NCBI GenBank assembly: GCA_963717955.1
Contig: CAVQXR010000001.1
Span: 744,001-808,000 of the forward strand
From: CAVQXR01 sp963717955
GTDB taxonomy: Bacteria > Actinomycetota > Thermoleophilia > Gaiellales > Gaiellaceae
Length of the DNA: 64,000 nucleotides
Direction of reading: 5' to 3'
Under the pieces are notes generated by a model. It searched no databases and was not told where the DNA came from. It worked only from the letters and a program-made list of their open reading frames with translations. Positions 9,608 to 18,973 of the stretch are shown here, in pieces (position 1 is the stretch's first letter; each line of letters begins with the position of its first letter). The position numbers and the translations under genes are program-made.

Positions 9608-10822
9608 TCAGACCCGCTCGACGAGCACCGCGAGCCCCTGGCCGACGCCGATGCAGAGCGTCGCGAGGCCGCGGCGCCCGTCCGTGCGCTCCAGGCGGCC
9701 GAGCAGCGTCAGGACGAGGCGGATCCCCGTTGCGCCGAGTGGGTGTCCGAGCGCGATCGCCCCGCCCTCGGCGTTCACCAGCTCGGGATCGAGCCCGAGC
9801 CGCCTGATGCTCGCGATCACCTGCGTGGCGAAGGCCTCGTTGATCTCGATCGCGTCGAGATCGTCGATCGCCCACCCGGCGCGCTGCAGCACGCCCTGTG
9901 TCGCGGGCACAGGGCCGAGCCCCATGATGTGCGGCGGCACGCCTGCTGCGGATGCGGCGACGACCCGCGCGCGCGGCACGAGGCCGAGCCGCTTCGCCGC
10001 GGCCCCGCTGGCGACGACGATCGCCCCCGCCCCATCGGAGAGCGGGGAGGCGGTGCCGGCCGTGACGATGCCGTCCGGGCGAAACGCGGGCTGCAGTCCG
10101 GCCAGGGCCTCCGCGCTCGTGTCGGGGCGAGGGACCTCGTCCGCGGAGACGGTCGTCTTGCCGACGACAACGGTCACGAGATCGCGGGCACGATGCTCCT
10201 CGGCCGCGGCCGTGAGCTGCTGCGAGCGCAGGCCGAAGGCGTCCGACTCCCCGCGGGTGATCCCGTCGAGGATCGCCACCTCCTCGGCCGTGTCCCCGAG
10301 GCTGATCGTCGCCTTGCCGCCGTCCAGCGGGCGCATGAGCGGGTTGACGAGCCTCCAGCCGAGCGTCGAGTCGGCGACCTCGGCTGCCGCCGCCCAGGGG
10401 CGGTCGGGCTTCGGCACGACCATCGGTGCGCGGGTCATTGACTCGACACCGCCTGCCACGACCACGTCCGCCTCGCCGACCCGGATCTGCTGGGCGGCCG
10501 AGACGACCGCCTGCAGCCCGCTCGCGCAGAGCCGGTTGACCGTGTAGCCGGGCACCTCGACCGGCAGCCCGGCCAGGAGGACAGCCATCCGGGCCACGTT
10601 GCGATTGTCCTCGCCCGCCTGGTTCGCGGCGCCGAAGACAACCTCGTCGACCGCGTCCGCCGGAACCGACGCCCGTTCGAACGCCGCCACGAGCACCGCT
10701 GCTGCGAGGTCGTCCGGGCGGGCCCCCGCGAGCACTCCCCGGAAGCGGCCGAACGGCGTGCGCACGCCGCCGACGAGGAACGCCTCACGCCCCGCGGCGG
10801 CGCCGTCAGCCATTCCCATCAC
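9608..10822 (-). CDS. Acetyl-CoA C-acyltransferase (thiolase)
   Basis: About 404 residues, the usual length for a degradative thiolase. It cleaves 3-ketoacyl-CoA with CoA, or condenses acetyl-CoA, in the cytoplasm. The nucleophilic Cys lies in NRLCASGLQAVVSA, the active-site His in GGAIALGHPLGATG and the second Cys in CIGVGQGLAVLVERV. NEAFA is also present. The sequence leans toward the PcaF/AtoB group, but substrate chain length cannot be read. It is the last gene of a minus-strand group with a hydrolase and a luciferase-like monooxygenase, 57 bp downstream of the hydrolase, which suggests a joint role in breaking down an oxidised carbon substrate. Confidence 0.9.
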   Translation of the reverse strand: MMGMADGAAAGREAFLVGGVRTPFGRFRGVLAGARPDDLAAAVLVAAFERASVPADAVDEVVFGAANQAGEDNRNVARMAVLLAGLPVEVPGYTVNRLCASGLQAVVSAAQQIRVGEADVVVAGGVESMTRAPMVVPKPDRPWAAAAEVADSTLGWRLVNPLMRPLDGGKATISLGDTAEEVAILDGITRGESDAFGLRSQQLTAAAEEHRARDLVTVVVGKTTVSADEVPRPDTSAEALAGLQPAFRPDGIVTAGTASPLSDGAGAIVVASGAAAKRLGLVPRARVVAASAAGVPPHIMGLGPVPATQGVLQRAGWAIDDLDAIEINEAFATQVIASIRRLGLDPELVNAEGGAIALGHPLGATGIRLVLTLLGRLERTDGRRGLATLCIGVGQGLAVLVERV

Positions 10823-10878
10823 CGTCGTCTGTCAACGGACGTGCCCGAACCCCGTCATGATCGGCTCGGCGGGCCCGG

Positions 10879-11661
10879 CTAGCCCGCGCCGACTCCCGCG
10901 GACACGAACGTGCCCACGGTTTCGACGGCCGCAGGCGACTCGTCGAAGAGCAGGTGCCCCACCCCGGGGAGGATGGTCGTCTCCGCGCCCGGCACGAGAT
11001 CCGCCCAGACCGACGCTTGCCCGGCGGGGACGACCTGGTCGCGGTCACCCCAGAGCAGGAGCGTCGGCATCGTGAGCCGGTGCAGCCACCTGGCCAGGCG
11101 CGGCTCGAACGGCCGCTCCCAGAGCACGCGGGCCGCCGAAGTCATCTCGCGGTAGCGCTCGGCCAGGAACTCGGGCGTCGGGGGCATCGGCACCTTCCCC
11201 GCGAAGACCGCCATGTCCGCGGTCAGCATGGCGGGGAGCTCCTCGTCGGGGACGGAGAAGACGTCGAGCGTCGGGTGCTCCCGGACACGAAGGCCCCACG
11301 GCGCGGCCAGCACGAGGCGCCGGACGCGCGTGCGCTGGGCGATCGCGAAGTTCGCCGCGATGCAGCCGCCAACCGAGTGGCCGACGAACGAGAGCTCGTC
11401 GATCTCGAGCGCGTCGAGCAGGTCGAGGTAGTGGCGAACGTAGTCGTCGATGCCGCTGATCGTCGCGTCATCGGCGGAGGCGCCGAATCCGGGATGATGC
11501 GGCACGACGAGCCGGAATCGCTCGGCGAGCGGAAGGAGGCTGTCGAAGCCGGTCACGGTCCCCGCCCCGTGCAGGAACACGAGCGCGGGCCCGTCCCCGG
11601 CCGTGAAGACGGCCGTGTCGATCCCGTTGACGTCGATGTGCTGCTCGGAGTAGGCGGCCAT
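10879..11661 (-). CDS. Alpha/beta-fold hydrolase
   Basis: About 260 residues from ATG 11661 (MAAYSEQHIDVNG). The triad is clear: oxyanion block VFLHGAG, nucleophile Ser in GHSVGG, acid in GDRDQVVP and His in GVGHLLF. This layout is typical of esterases and meta-cleavage-product C-C hydrolases. The ATG lies 1 bp past the stop of the upstream luciferase-like monooxygenase gene, so the two are surely cotranscribed. A thiolase gene follows. The order oxygenase-hydrolase-thiolase suggests a ring- or chain-opening catabolic route, but the substrate is not visible. Confidence 0.85.
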   Translation of the reverse strand: MAAYSEQHIDVNGIDTAVFTAGDGPALVFLHGAGTVTGFDSLLPLAERFRLVVPHHPGFGASADDATISGIDDYVRHYLDLLDALEIDELSFVGHSVGGCIAANFAIAQRTRVRRLVLAAPWGLRVREHPTLDVFSVPDEELPAMLTADMAVFAGKVPMPPTPEFLAERYREMTSAARVLWERPFEPRLARWLHRLTMPTLLLWGDRDQVVPAGQASVWADLVPGAETTILPGVGHLLFDESPAAVETVGTFVSAGVGAG

Positions 11662-11662
11662 C

Positions 11663-12868
11663 TCAGCCCACCTCGCTCGCCGCGAGCTCGACGTCGGCGA
11701 TCTTCGCACCGGCGAGCTTCGCGCGCACGCGCGGGATCACCTCGGTCGCGAACCGCGTCACGTTCTTCGCCGTCTTCCACTCCGGCATGTCGCCGAGCTC
11801 GAGCACGACGTTGACGCGGCTGACGCCCGCCTCCTCGGCCCAGTGGGTGATCGTGTCGGCAACGGTGTCCGGGGACCCACAGGCGATCCGGCCGATCGCG
11901 ACCATGTCGTCCCACGTCGCCTTCTTGCCCGCCGCCATCGCGACGTCGGAGACCCGCCGCAGGAACTCCTGGGTCGTAACGTATCCGGGCGGGACGAGGT
12001 ACTTCGGCGGCACGCGGTGGAACCAGCTGAAGAACCGCTCGATATGAGGGCGAGCCTCGCGCACCGCCTCCTCGTCGGTGTCGCCGACATAGGCCATGAC
12101 CACGATCATCAGGTCGTCGGGGTCGACGGTGCGCCCGCGCTCCGCCGCGAGCTCGCGCATCTTGTCGAAGGCCCGGAGCTGGTTGGCGATCGGCACGAAC
12201 ACGATCGAGTACCCCATGCCGTGGTCGATCGCGAGCTGGGTCGTTTCGATGCTCCCGGTGCCGACGATGAAGAGCTTGGGGTGGGGCTTCTGGTACGGCT
12301 TCGGCCAGGGGTTGAGGAATCGGTACGAGTAGAACTCGCCGTCGTAGCGGGTCGGTCCATCCTCGGTCCAGGCCTGCATGATCACCTCGACCGACTCTCG
12401 GAAGCGTGCCCGCGCCGTCGTCGGGTTGATCACGCCCGAGTTCGCCCAGTACTCCATCCCGGTCCCGAGCGGGAACGCGAACTCCATGCGGCCGCCCGAC
12501 ATGACGTCGAGCATCGCGTACTCCTCCGCGATCCGGTTCGGGTACGAGAGGTTGAGCGGGACGCCGGCGACCTGGATCTTCGCCCGCTTCGTGGCAGTGA
12601 CGAGAGCGCCGGCCATCACGCTGACGGTCGGGGTCATGCTGTAGGGCATGTTGTGGTGCTCGTTGATCGCGAGGCCGTCGAACCCGAGCTCGTCGCCGAG
12701 CGTCAACGTCCGTAGATGTCGCTGGTACAGCGCGTGCCCCTTGACCGGGTCGTAATGCGAGTTCGAGTAGTCGACCATCGTCGAGGCGTACCGATCCTCG
12801 TCCGGAGGGATGTCGATGTAGTGGTGGTGATGGAAGAGGTAGAACTTGATGTCGTCGAGCGCGCTCAC
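11663..12868 (-). CDS. Luciferase-like monooxygenase (LLM class flavin-dependent oxidoreductase)
   Basis: A complete 401-residue LLM protein and the intact homologue of the broken gene at the start of the window. It has the N-terminal FYLFHHHHYIDIP block, INEHHN near residue 70, the SYPNRIAEEYAMLDVMSGGR segment, an NPWPKPYQKPHP loop and the C-terminal CGSPDTVADTI flavin/cofactor block. It likely oxidises a small organic compound with a reduced flavin or F420. First gene of the minus-strand trio with hydrolase and thiolase. It shows no frame breaks at all, in contrast to its homologue at 3-1059. Confidence 0.9.
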   Translation of the reverse strand: MSALDDIKFYLFHHHHYIDIPPDEDRYASTMVDYSNSHYDPVKGHALYQRHLRTLTLGDELGFDGLAINEHHNMPYSMTPTVSVMAGALVTATKRAKIQVAGVPLNLSYPNRIAEEYAMLDVMSGGRMEFAFPLGTGMEYWANSGVINPTTARARFRESVEVIMQAWTEDGPTRYDGEFYSYRFLNPWPKPYQKPHPKLFIVGTGSIETTQLAIDHGMGYSIVFVPIANQLRAFDKMRELAAERGRTVDPDDLMIVVMAYVGDTDEEAVREARPHIERFFSWFHRVPPKYLVPPGYVTTQEFLRRVSDVAMAAGKKATWDDMVAIGRIACGSPDTVADTITHWAEEAGVSRVNVVLELGDMPEWKTAKNVTRFATEVIPRVRAKLAGAKIADVELAASEVG

Positions 12869-13028
12869 CTCGGTCTGGCCTCCTCGGTCGATCCGTCCGG
12901 CGCCTCAGCCGTCGGGCACGTCCTCGAGCTACGGTTCGCAGAGCGCACAGGCGTACGCTCAGTGAACCAACGGTACTTTCTGGTCGCGAACGCTGTCAAC
13001 CCGGCCGGCACGCGCCACGGCCGGTCGG

Positions 13029-13343
13029 TCACGGCCCGGTACGCCGCTCCACGTGCCCCCGGACGGAACCGGCATCGTCGTCCACCCAGCCCTTGCCCCG
13101 GGCGTACTCGACCATCGCAGCGAAGCCCGACTCCCAGTCGGGGCCGACGGATGGACGCGCGAGCGCCCGTAGCGCGTCGATCCGCACCCAGACGTGCTCG
13201 TCGTGGCGCGCGACGAGCGGCGGCCACGCGGACACCTCGCCGTGGGGCGCCTCGACGACGACGACCGCGAACGATCGCAGCTCGTCCGGGTCGATCAGGC
13301 GACAGCGCGCCGGCGTGTGACGGAGGTCGATCTCGAGCTCCAC
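13029..13343 (-). CDS. Hypothetical protein, 104 residues
   Basis: Not recognised. The start is GTG 13343, chosen because GGAGG stands 7 nt upstream and because the upstream extension is low-complexity. The protein is acidic in its first half (LELEIDLRHTP, LIDPDELRSFAVVVVEAPHG) and has Trp-rich segments near WPPLVARHDEHVWVRI. There is no signal peptide or membrane segment. It is transcribed away from the alcohol dehydrogenase gene, with 93 bp between the starts, so the two may share a divergent promoter region. Confidence 0.6.
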   Translation of the reverse strand: MELEIDLRHTPARCRLIDPDELRSFAVVVVEAPHGEVSAWPPLVARHDEHVWVRIDALRALARPSVGPDWESGFAAMVEYARGKGWVDDDAGSVRGHVERRTGP

Positions 13344-13435
13344 TGCTACCTCCGTCGCTGCACCGTCGTAGGGTCGGCTGGGGGTTCGCGTGGCGCACGC
13401 TCGTGCGCTGCGGGCAAACCTTACCGGCAAGCCTC

Positions 13436-13441
13436 TACGCT
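13436..13441 (+). promoter_or_regulatory. -10 hexamer TACGCT, leaderless-type
   Basis: TACGCT lies 6 nt before ATG 13448 of the alcohol dehydrogenase; no ribosome-binding site lies between. Confidence 0.4.
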
Positions 13442-13447
13442 TCTGCC

Positions 13448-14593
13448 ATGTCGGCTTCCGCGCCGGGGTCCCCCGCGAGCGGCACGATGCGCGCGGCCGT
13501 GCTTCCGGCCCCGGGCGAGCCGCTGCGGGTCGAGCAGATCCGGCTGCCCCGGCCTCGACGCGGCGAGATCCTCGTACGCGTGTCGGCCTGCGGCGTCTGC
13601 CACACGGATCTGCACGTCATCAAAGGTGAGGTCGCATTCCCGACGCCGGCCGTGCTCGGCCACGAGATCTCGGGAACGGTCGTCGAGCTCGGCGAGGCGG
13701 TGGCCGGGCCGGCGGTCGGAACCCGCGTCGTCGGCACGTTCATCATGCCCTGCGGCGAGTGCGCCGCCTGTCTGCGGGCGCGTGACGATCTGTGCGAAAA
13801 GTTCTTCTCGCTGAACCGCCTGCGCGGGACCCTGTATGACGGCGAGACCCGCCTCTTTCGCGAGGACGGCACCCCGCTCGCGATGTACTCCATGGGCGGG
13901 CTCGCCGAGTATGCCGTCCTCCCGGCAACGGCCGTCTATCCCCTGCCCGCGGGGGTTTCGATGGAGGAGGGTGCGATCCTCGGCTGCGCGGCGCTGACCG
14001 CCTTCGGTGCAGTCCGCCACGGCGCCGATCTGCGGATGGGCGAGCGCGTCGCCGTGGTCGCAACGGGTGGCGTCGGGACGATGGTCGTCCAGCTGGCCCG
14101 CGCCCAGGGGGCCGCGCAGGTGATCGCGGTCGACGTGAGCGAGGAGAAGCTGCGGGCCGCCCGCGCCCTCGGTGCCACGGACCTCGTCGACGTCTCGCAG
14201 GGCGACCCGGTCGAGCGCGTGCTCGAGCTGTCCGGCGGAGGCGTCGACGTCGCGTTCGAGGTGCTCGGTCGTCCGGAGACGTTTCTCCAGGCGCTCTCCG
14301 TGCTCCGTGACGGGGGCCGCATGGTTGCGGTCGGCATCGCGCCCGTCGGTGTTGCTGCCTCGATCGACATCACCCGTCTCGTCCGGCGGGGGCTCCGGAT
14401 CGCCGGCTCCTACGGCGCGCGGCCGCGGACAGACATGCCGAGCCTGCTCGCGCTCGTCGAGCGAGGCGTCGTGCGGCTCGCGGACAACGTCACCCGGCAG
14501 TTCGCGCTCGAGGACGTGCAGGAGGCGTACGAGGCGCTCGACCGACGCGAGATCGTGGGCCGCGCCGTCGCCGTCATGCCCGCGGCCGTGTGA
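13448..14593 (+). CDS. Zinc-dependent alcohol dehydrogenase (MDR superfamily)
   Basis: A 381-residue medium-chain dehydrogenase. The catalytic zinc site is visible as CGVCHTDLHVIKGE and GHEISGTVVELG, and the structural zinc cysteines lie in MPCGECAACLRARDDLCEKF. The Rossmann cofactor motif is VATGGVGTMVVQLA, and D in IAVDVSEEK suggests NAD rather than NADP. It oxidises an alcohol to an aldehyde or ketone in the cytoplasm. Its stop overlaps the start of a MetE-like gene (GTGA), so the two form an operon, though no shared pathway is obvious. Confidence 0.9.
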   Translation: MSASAPGSPASGTMRAAVLPAPGEPLRVEQIRLPRPRRGEILVRVSACGVCHTDLHVIKGEVAFPTPAVLGHEISGTVVELGEAVAGPAVGTRVVGTFIMPCGECAACLRARDDLCEKFFSLNRLRGTLYDGETRLFREDGTPLAMYSMGGLAEYAVLPATAVYPLPAGVSMEEGAILGCAALTAFGAVRHGADLRMGERVAVVATGGVGTMVVQLARAQGAAQVIAVDVSEEKLRAARALGATDLVDVSQGDPVERVLELSGGGVDVAFEVLGRPETFLQALSVLRDGGRMVAVGIAPVGVAASIDITRLVRRGLRIAGSYGARPRTDMPSLLALVERGVVRLADNVTRQFALEDVQEAYEALDRREIVGRAVAVMPAAV

Positions 14594-15615
14594 CCGCGCT
14601 CCTCACCTCGGTCGTCGGCAGCTATCCGCAGCCGTCGTGGCTGATCGATCGCGAGCGCCTCGCGAAGCGTCCGCCGCCGCGCGCGCTCGCCCGCGAGCTG
14701 TGGCGCGTGGCGCCGGAGCACCTCGAGGAGGCGCAGGACGACGCGACGCTGCTCGCGATCCGGGACATGGAAAGTGCCGGGATCGACGTGATCACCGACG
14801 GCGAGATCCGCCGCGAGAGCTACTCGAACCGGTTCGCGAACGCGCTCTCGGGGATCGATCTCGACAACCCGGGCACCTTCATCGGCCGGAGCGGACTGGC
14901 CAACGAGGCACCCCGGATCGTCGGCCCGGTCCGTCGGGTGGGGCCCGTCGAGGTCCGGGACGTCGAGTTCCTGCGGGCGAGCACCGATCGTCCGGTCAAG
15001 ATCACGCTGCCCGGGCCGTTCACGCTCGCCCAGCAGACCCAGGACGAGCACTACCACGACGAGCGCGCGCTGGCGTTCGACTTCGCCGCCGCCGTCAACG
15101 CCGAGGTCAAGGCGCTCTTCGCCGCCGGCGCCGACGTCGTCCAGCTCGACGAGCCCTACCTCCAGGCCCGGCCGGAGCGGGCGCGGGCGTACGGCGTGGA
15201 GGTGATCGAGCGCGCGCTCGAGGGGGTCGCCGGGACGACGGCGCTGCACGTGTGCTTCGGCTACGGCCAGTTCGTCAGGGACAAGCCGGCCGGCTACGCG
15301 TTCCTCGAGGAGCTGAACGAGACGTCGATCGACCAGCTCTCGATCGAGGCGGCGCAGCCGGGCCTCGATCCGTCGCTCCTGTGCGCGATCCCGGAGAAGA
15401 CCGTCGTGTTCGGGGTCGTCTCGACCGGCGAGGAGGCGGTCGAGACGTCGGAGCTCGTCGCGGAGCGGATCGGGAGGGCCCTCGAGCACATCGATCCGGA
15501 GCGGCTCGTGCCGGCTCCGGACTGCGGCATGAAGTACCTTCCGCGAAGGGTGGCGTTCGCCAAGCTACGGGCTCTCGTGGAGGGAACGGAGATCGTGCGG
15601 GCCAGGCTGCGCTGA
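14590..15615 (+). CDS. Cobalamin-independent methionine synthase family (MetE C-terminal-like) protein
   Basis: A 341-residue protein matching only the catalytic C-terminal barrel of MetE, so it is a stand-alone core. Zinc-ligand motifs are present: HVCFGYG (His, Cys), ALDCG-type APDCGMKYLPR near the end, and DEPYLQ. The first block is LTSVVGSYPQPSWL, typical of archaeal and actinobacterial short MetE homologues. Such proteins transfer methyl groups to or from thiols, with corrinoid or folate donors; homocysteine as acceptor is not certain. The GTG start overlaps the upstream dehydrogenase stop by 4 nt. Confidence 0.85.
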   Translation: MTALLTSVVGSYPQPSWLIDRERLAKRPPPRALARELWRVAPEHLEEAQDDATLLAIRDMESAGIDVITDGEIRRESYSNRFANALSGIDLDNPGTFIGRSGLANEAPRIVGPVRRVGPVEVRDVEFLRASTDRPVKITLPGPFTLAQQTQDEHYHDERALAFDFAAAVNAEVKALFAAGADVVQLDEPYLQARPERARAYGVEVIERALEGVAGTTALHVCFGYGQFVRDKPAGYAFLEELNETSIDQLSIEAAQPGLDPSLLCAIPEKTVVFGVVSTGEEAVETSELVAERIGRALEHIDPERLVPAPDCGMKYLPRRVAFAKLRALVEGTEIVRARLR

Positions 15616-15680
15616 GCCGGACCGGCCGGCGTCCGCGTGCACGTCATAATCCCCCGGCAGCCACGATGAACGGAGGACCG

Positions 15681-16037
15681 ATGGAGAACCAGGTTTCCTG
15701 GGTGATCGAGCTGAAGGTCAAGCCGGGGCAGCTCGAGACCTTCAAAGCGCTGATGGACGAGATGGTCTCCGGGACGAGCACGGAGCCGCAGACGCTCAAC
15801 TACGAGTGGTTCATCAGCGATGACGACAGCGTCGTCCACATCTACGAGAAGTACGCGGATTCCGATGCCGTGCTCGACCATACCGGCGGCTTCATGGAGA
15901 AGTGGGCGGGCCGCTTCATGGAGGCCGTGGAGCCGACCCGGTTCACGGTCTACGGCAACCCGACCCCGGCCTGCAGGGAGCTCCTGGACAACTTCGGCGG
16001 AACGTACCTGCGAACCTGGGGTGGATTCGCGCGCTAG
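15681..16037 (+). CDS. Antibiotic-biosynthesis-monooxygenase-domain (ABM) protein
   Basis: A 118-residue dimeric alpha/beta-barrel family member. ABM proteins include quinol monooxygenases and heme-degrading IsdG-type enzymes that need no cofactor. The sequence starts MENQVSWVIELKVKPGQLE and contains the family's EPQTLNYEWFISDDDSVVHI and the YADSDAVLDH segment. The start ATG 15681 is chosen because GGAGG lies 5 nt upstream; ATG 15666 is an alternative. It sits 65 bp after the MetE-like gene. Substrate not visible. Confidence 0.75.
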   Translation: MENQVSWVIELKVKPGQLETFKALMDEMVSGTSTEPQTLNYEWFISDDDSVVHIYEKYADSDAVLDHTGGFMEKWAGRFMEAVEPTRFTVYGNPTPACRELLDNFGGTYLRTWGGFAR

Positions 16038-16186
16038 AGCCGCCGTCGGCGAGGCGGTTGCCGAAGGCACGAAGGGCGAGACCCAATCGACCACGCGCCT
16101 CACTGAGCCGCCCGCATCGCGCTGCTTCGAAGTGAGAGCGCGGAAGGAAACGCGACCGGCGGGTGAAACCTTGGTGCTGTCCGACC

Positions 16187-17137
16187 ATGCTGCGGTCGTA
16201 TCTGTTCGATCAGGCGAAGGCTCGCGAGGAGGTCGACGTTCGCGCCGTCCTCGGGTCGCTGAGTGAGCGCCAGCTGCTCTGGATGGACGCCGGGAGCGCC
16301 GAGGACGCCGGCGAAGTCGCAGAGGCTCTCGGGCTTCGCGAGCGCACGGTCCGGCGCATCGGCAAGCCCTCCGGCAGGCCGTTCCTCGAGGACTTCGAGG
16401 GCTACTTCCATCTCGACGTCGCGGCCGTCCGGCCCTCGGGCGCGCACGTCCGAGTCGACTGCGTCGTCGGCGAGAACTGGGTGCTCACCGTGCACGACGA
16501 GCTCGACCTGCTCGAGACGTTCGAGGAGCGTGTCTCGGGCGCGGGAGAGCTCGGCTCGGTCGACGCCCCGTCCTTTCTCGCGACGCTGCTCGACTGGATC
16601 CTCGCCAGCTACTTCGACGCGCTCGGCCAGGTCGAGGTCGCGCTCGAGCGGCTCGACCCCCGCCTGATCAAGGCACGGCTCCCGCGCGAGGACGACGCGC
16701 TGCTCGAGGAGCTCGTGGCCCTGAGAACCACGGTCGCGGGGCTGAGGCGGGCTCTCGCACCCAACCGCACGGTCCTCGCCTCGCTCGCGAGGCCCGAGTT
16801 CGACCGGATCTCGACCTCGGAGTCCGCCGCCCGGTTCGCCGAGCTCGTCCAGCAGATCGATCAGACGCTGGACGTCATCCGCAGCGCCCGGGAGATGGTC
16901 CTCGGCTCGGTCAACCTGCTCATCGCGCGAACCGGACAGCGGACCAACGACGTGATGAAGATCCTGACGCTCGCCTCGATCATGCTCCTGCCCTCATCGC
17001 TGCTCGCGGGCGTGCTCGGGATGAACTTCGAGCAGGAGTTCTTCGCGAATTCCACAGGGTTCTGGATCGCGATCGCGGCGATGGCGCTCCTCTCGGTCGC
17101 GACGCTCGTCACCGCACGCCTGCGCCGGTGGATCTGA
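16187..17137 (+). CDS. CorA-family magnesium/divalent-cation transporter
   Basis: A 316-residue protein. The N-terminal cytoplasmic domain includes the YFHLDVAAVRP strand. A long helix (residues ~150-255) follows, then two membrane helices separated by the signature loop GMN, here VLGMNFEQEFF, ending with a basic tail RLRRWI. The GMN motif is the pore-mouth selectivity signature of CorA/MIT channels, so Mg2+ or another divalent cation is the expected substrate. ATG 16187 gives the usual N-terminus. It stands alone between a monooxygenase gene and a stretch with few genes. Confidence 0.9.
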   Translation: MLRSYLFDQAKAREEVDVRAVLGSLSERQLLWMDAGSAEDAGEVAEALGLRERTVRRIGKPSGRPFLEDFEGYFHLDVAAVRPSGAHVRVDCVVGENWVLTVHDELDLLETFEERVSGAGELGSVDAPSFLATLLDWILASYFDALGQVEVALERLDPRLIKARLPREDDALLEELVALRTTVAGLRRALAPNRTVLASLARPEFDRISTSESAARFAELVQQIDQTLDVIRSAREMVLGSVNLLIARTGQRTNDVMKILTLASIMLLPSSLLAGVLGMNFEQEFFANSTGFWIAIAAMALLSVATLVTARLRRWI

Positions 17138-17286
17138 GGCGCACGGCTCAGGAACGCACCCGTCGGTATCGAATCCCTCGGGCTCGACGGCGCTTCGTGT
17201 CCGCCGCCTTCACGTTGCACTCCTGACGGCCTCTGAGGTGGTGGCGTCGAGTCGGCCCGGATGTTGGCAGGCATCTCGAAGTCCCC

Positions 17287-17448
17287 GTGACCGTTCGGTC
17301 GGGCCCTGCTCCGATCGCGACCGTTTCCGCGGACGGCTTCGATGTTGTCGATGCGCTCGTTGGCGCGGCTGTCGCCCTTGGATTCGCGCTGTTGCTCCTC
17401 GAAGGGCTGCGCCTCGCCCGCAGACACGGAAGGCTCGCCCGCCGATAG
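17287..17448 (+). CDS. Possible small membrane protein, 53 residues
   Basis: From GTG 17287 a 53-codon frame encodes a polar head and a single hydrophobic helix (DALVGAAVALGFALLLLEGL), followed by a basic tail rich in Arg. Topology would be N-out, C-in. There is no convincing ribosome site. Apart from this frame, the 480-bp stretch 17138-17616 shows no gene. Confidence 0.3.
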   Translation: MTVRSGPAPIATVSADGFDVVDALVGAAVALGFALLLLEGLRLARRHGRLARR

Positions 17449-17616
17449 CCCCGTCGCCCGGTCAGCGCGGGAGGTGGGCCGGGGCCTGCCTCCCGCGTAC
17501 CTGGTCGAGATCCGCCCACAGCACCCTCACGCGCGGCGAATCAGCCGCACGACGGCCACCGGCGGCCCTCCTGGGTCGGAGGTGTGAACCGCCAATGCGA
17601 CGTGATTGCCAGGCCT

Positions 17617-18312
17617 CTACACGTGCAGGGCGGGGTCGTATTGCGCTTCGGCGCAGCGGCGGTGGAAGGCGACCTGGCCGGGGTGGGTGGTGTCGACCTC
17701 GCCCTCTTCCACGGCCAGCATCGGGGACAGCCGCGCCCGCCGGCCGGCCTTGGTGATGATGAAGTCGACGGCGAACGGCCGGCTCGCCCCGTAGGTGAGT
17801 GCCCAGTCGAGCGTGTACGTCTCTACCAGGTGACGGGCATACCCACGGGAGAGCAAGTACATCTGGGCCCCCCAGGTCTCGTCGTCGTAGTCGCAGAACC
17901 GGTAGCCGGGCGCGTCGGCGCCGACGTCCCGCCAGGGCCACAGGTAACCGAGCAGCAGGACGTCGAGTCGCCTCGCGTCGAACTCGCTCACGATCCCCGG
18001 CAGGTCCCGCGCGATCGTGCGGCGGAGGTAGACGTCGTCCTCACAGACGATCCCGTGCGGGGCGCGGGTCTGCTCCACGAACTCACGGATCAGCCGCAGG
18101 TGACCCAGAATGACCGCCGCTTGCTGGTGCTCGAAGCCGGCCGGCTCCGCTTCGCCTCGCGCGGCGATCATCGTGCGGACGTCGGCCGGGGTCAGCGGCG
18201 CAGACAGAAAGCTGAACGCCAGCCCGACCTCGTCCATCCGCTGCCGCATGCGCATGCGCCGCGTCTCGTTTCCGGCGGACGACAGGCAGAAGACCGGCGG
18301 GACGCTCGTCAT
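17617..18312 (-). CDS. Glycosyltransferase family 25 protein
   Basis: A 231-residue GT25-type (LOS/LPS galactosyltransferase-like) enzyme. It opens with VPPVFCLSSAGNETRRMRMR, the typical 'names of sugars' strand followed by Arg. It has the metal/nucleotide-sugar acidic motif in HGIVCEDDVYLRR and the ETWGAQMYLLSRGYA block. GT25 enzymes add a sugar from a nucleotide-sugar donor to a cell-surface glycan or protein at the inner face of the membrane. It stands alone on the minus strand, 91 bp from the next gene, with no cell-wall gene neighbours. Confidence 0.8.
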   Translation of the reverse strand: MTSVPPVFCLSSAGNETRRMRMRQRMDEVGLAFSFLSAPLTPADVRTMIAARGEAEPAGFEHQQAAVILGHLRLIREFVEQTRAPHGIVCEDDVYLRRTIARDLPGIVSEFDARRLDVLLLGYLWPWRDVGADAPGYRFCDYDDETWGAQMYLLSRGYARHLVETYTLDWALTYGASRPFAVDFIITKAGRRARLSPMLAVEEGEVDTTHPGQVAFHRRCAEAQYDPALHV

Positions 18313-18403
18313 CCGGGCGACGGTAACAGTCAGGCGGCTTCGGGCACGGGGACGAAGCGGTTGGTCTGCTTCGGCGAGGCGCGGGACGGGCTGGTGCGTT
18401 GGA

Positions 18404-18973
18404 TCAGTAGGGCGATGCGGCCCGGGCGGCAGCGACTGCTTCGAGTCGGGAGTTGACGCCGAGGGCCCGGAAGAGACGGCGGACGTGGTTCCTGACCGTC
18501 TCGGTGCTCAGGTGGAGCTCGGCGGCGATCTGCTTCGTCGAGCGGCCCTGCTCCAGAAGACGGAGTATCTCGACTTGGCGGGGGGTGAGATGCGGGTGCG
18601 GCGCCGTGATCGTATCGTCGGGGCGTTCCTCGATCAGTCCGAAGACGCCGACCACCCGTTCACCGTTCATCAGCGGCACCGCGCTGATCTCCACGGCCAC
18701 CCGTGTGCCGGCGGTCGAGACCAGGACGCCGGTCGCATCCGTGGCCGGGGAGGTGCCGAGCACCTTCCGGGAGAACAGCTCGCGGGCGCGCCGGCTGTCC
18801 TCGGGCGCGACGACAGAGGTGAAGTGGCGACCGCGAACGTCGCCGACAAGCTGCTCGGCTGCCGCATTGATCCACCGGATGACTCCCGTCGTGTCGAGGA
18901 CGTAGCTCGGAACGCCGACGCTCTCGAGAGCCTGCTCGACGTCGCCGCCGACTTTCAGGCCAGTGGCCATCAC
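18404..18973 (-). CDS. PAS-LuxR transcriptional regulator
   Basis: 189 residues. Residues ~10-120 are one PAS domain (VPSYVLDTTGVIRWINAAAE, then the GRHFTSVVAPEDSRRARELF segment and AVEISAVPLMNGERVVGVFG). Residues ~125-185 form a LuxR/GerE HTH (LTPRQVEILRLLEQGRSTKQ, LHLSTETVRNHVRRLFRALG). There is no receiver phosphorylation site, so it probably senses a small ligand or redox state directly. It could control the flanking glycosyltransferase or the secreted beta-helix gene, but no operator is visible. Confidence 0.85.
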   Translation of the reverse strand: MMATGLKVGGDVEQALESVGVPSYVLDTTGVIRWINAAAEQLVGDVRGRHFTSVVAPEDSRRARELFSRKVLGTSPATDATGVLVSTAGTRVAVEISAVPLMNGERVVGVFGLIEERPDDTITAPHPHLTPRQVEILRLLEQGRSTKQIAAELHLSTETVRNHVRRLFRALGVNSRLEAVAAARAASPY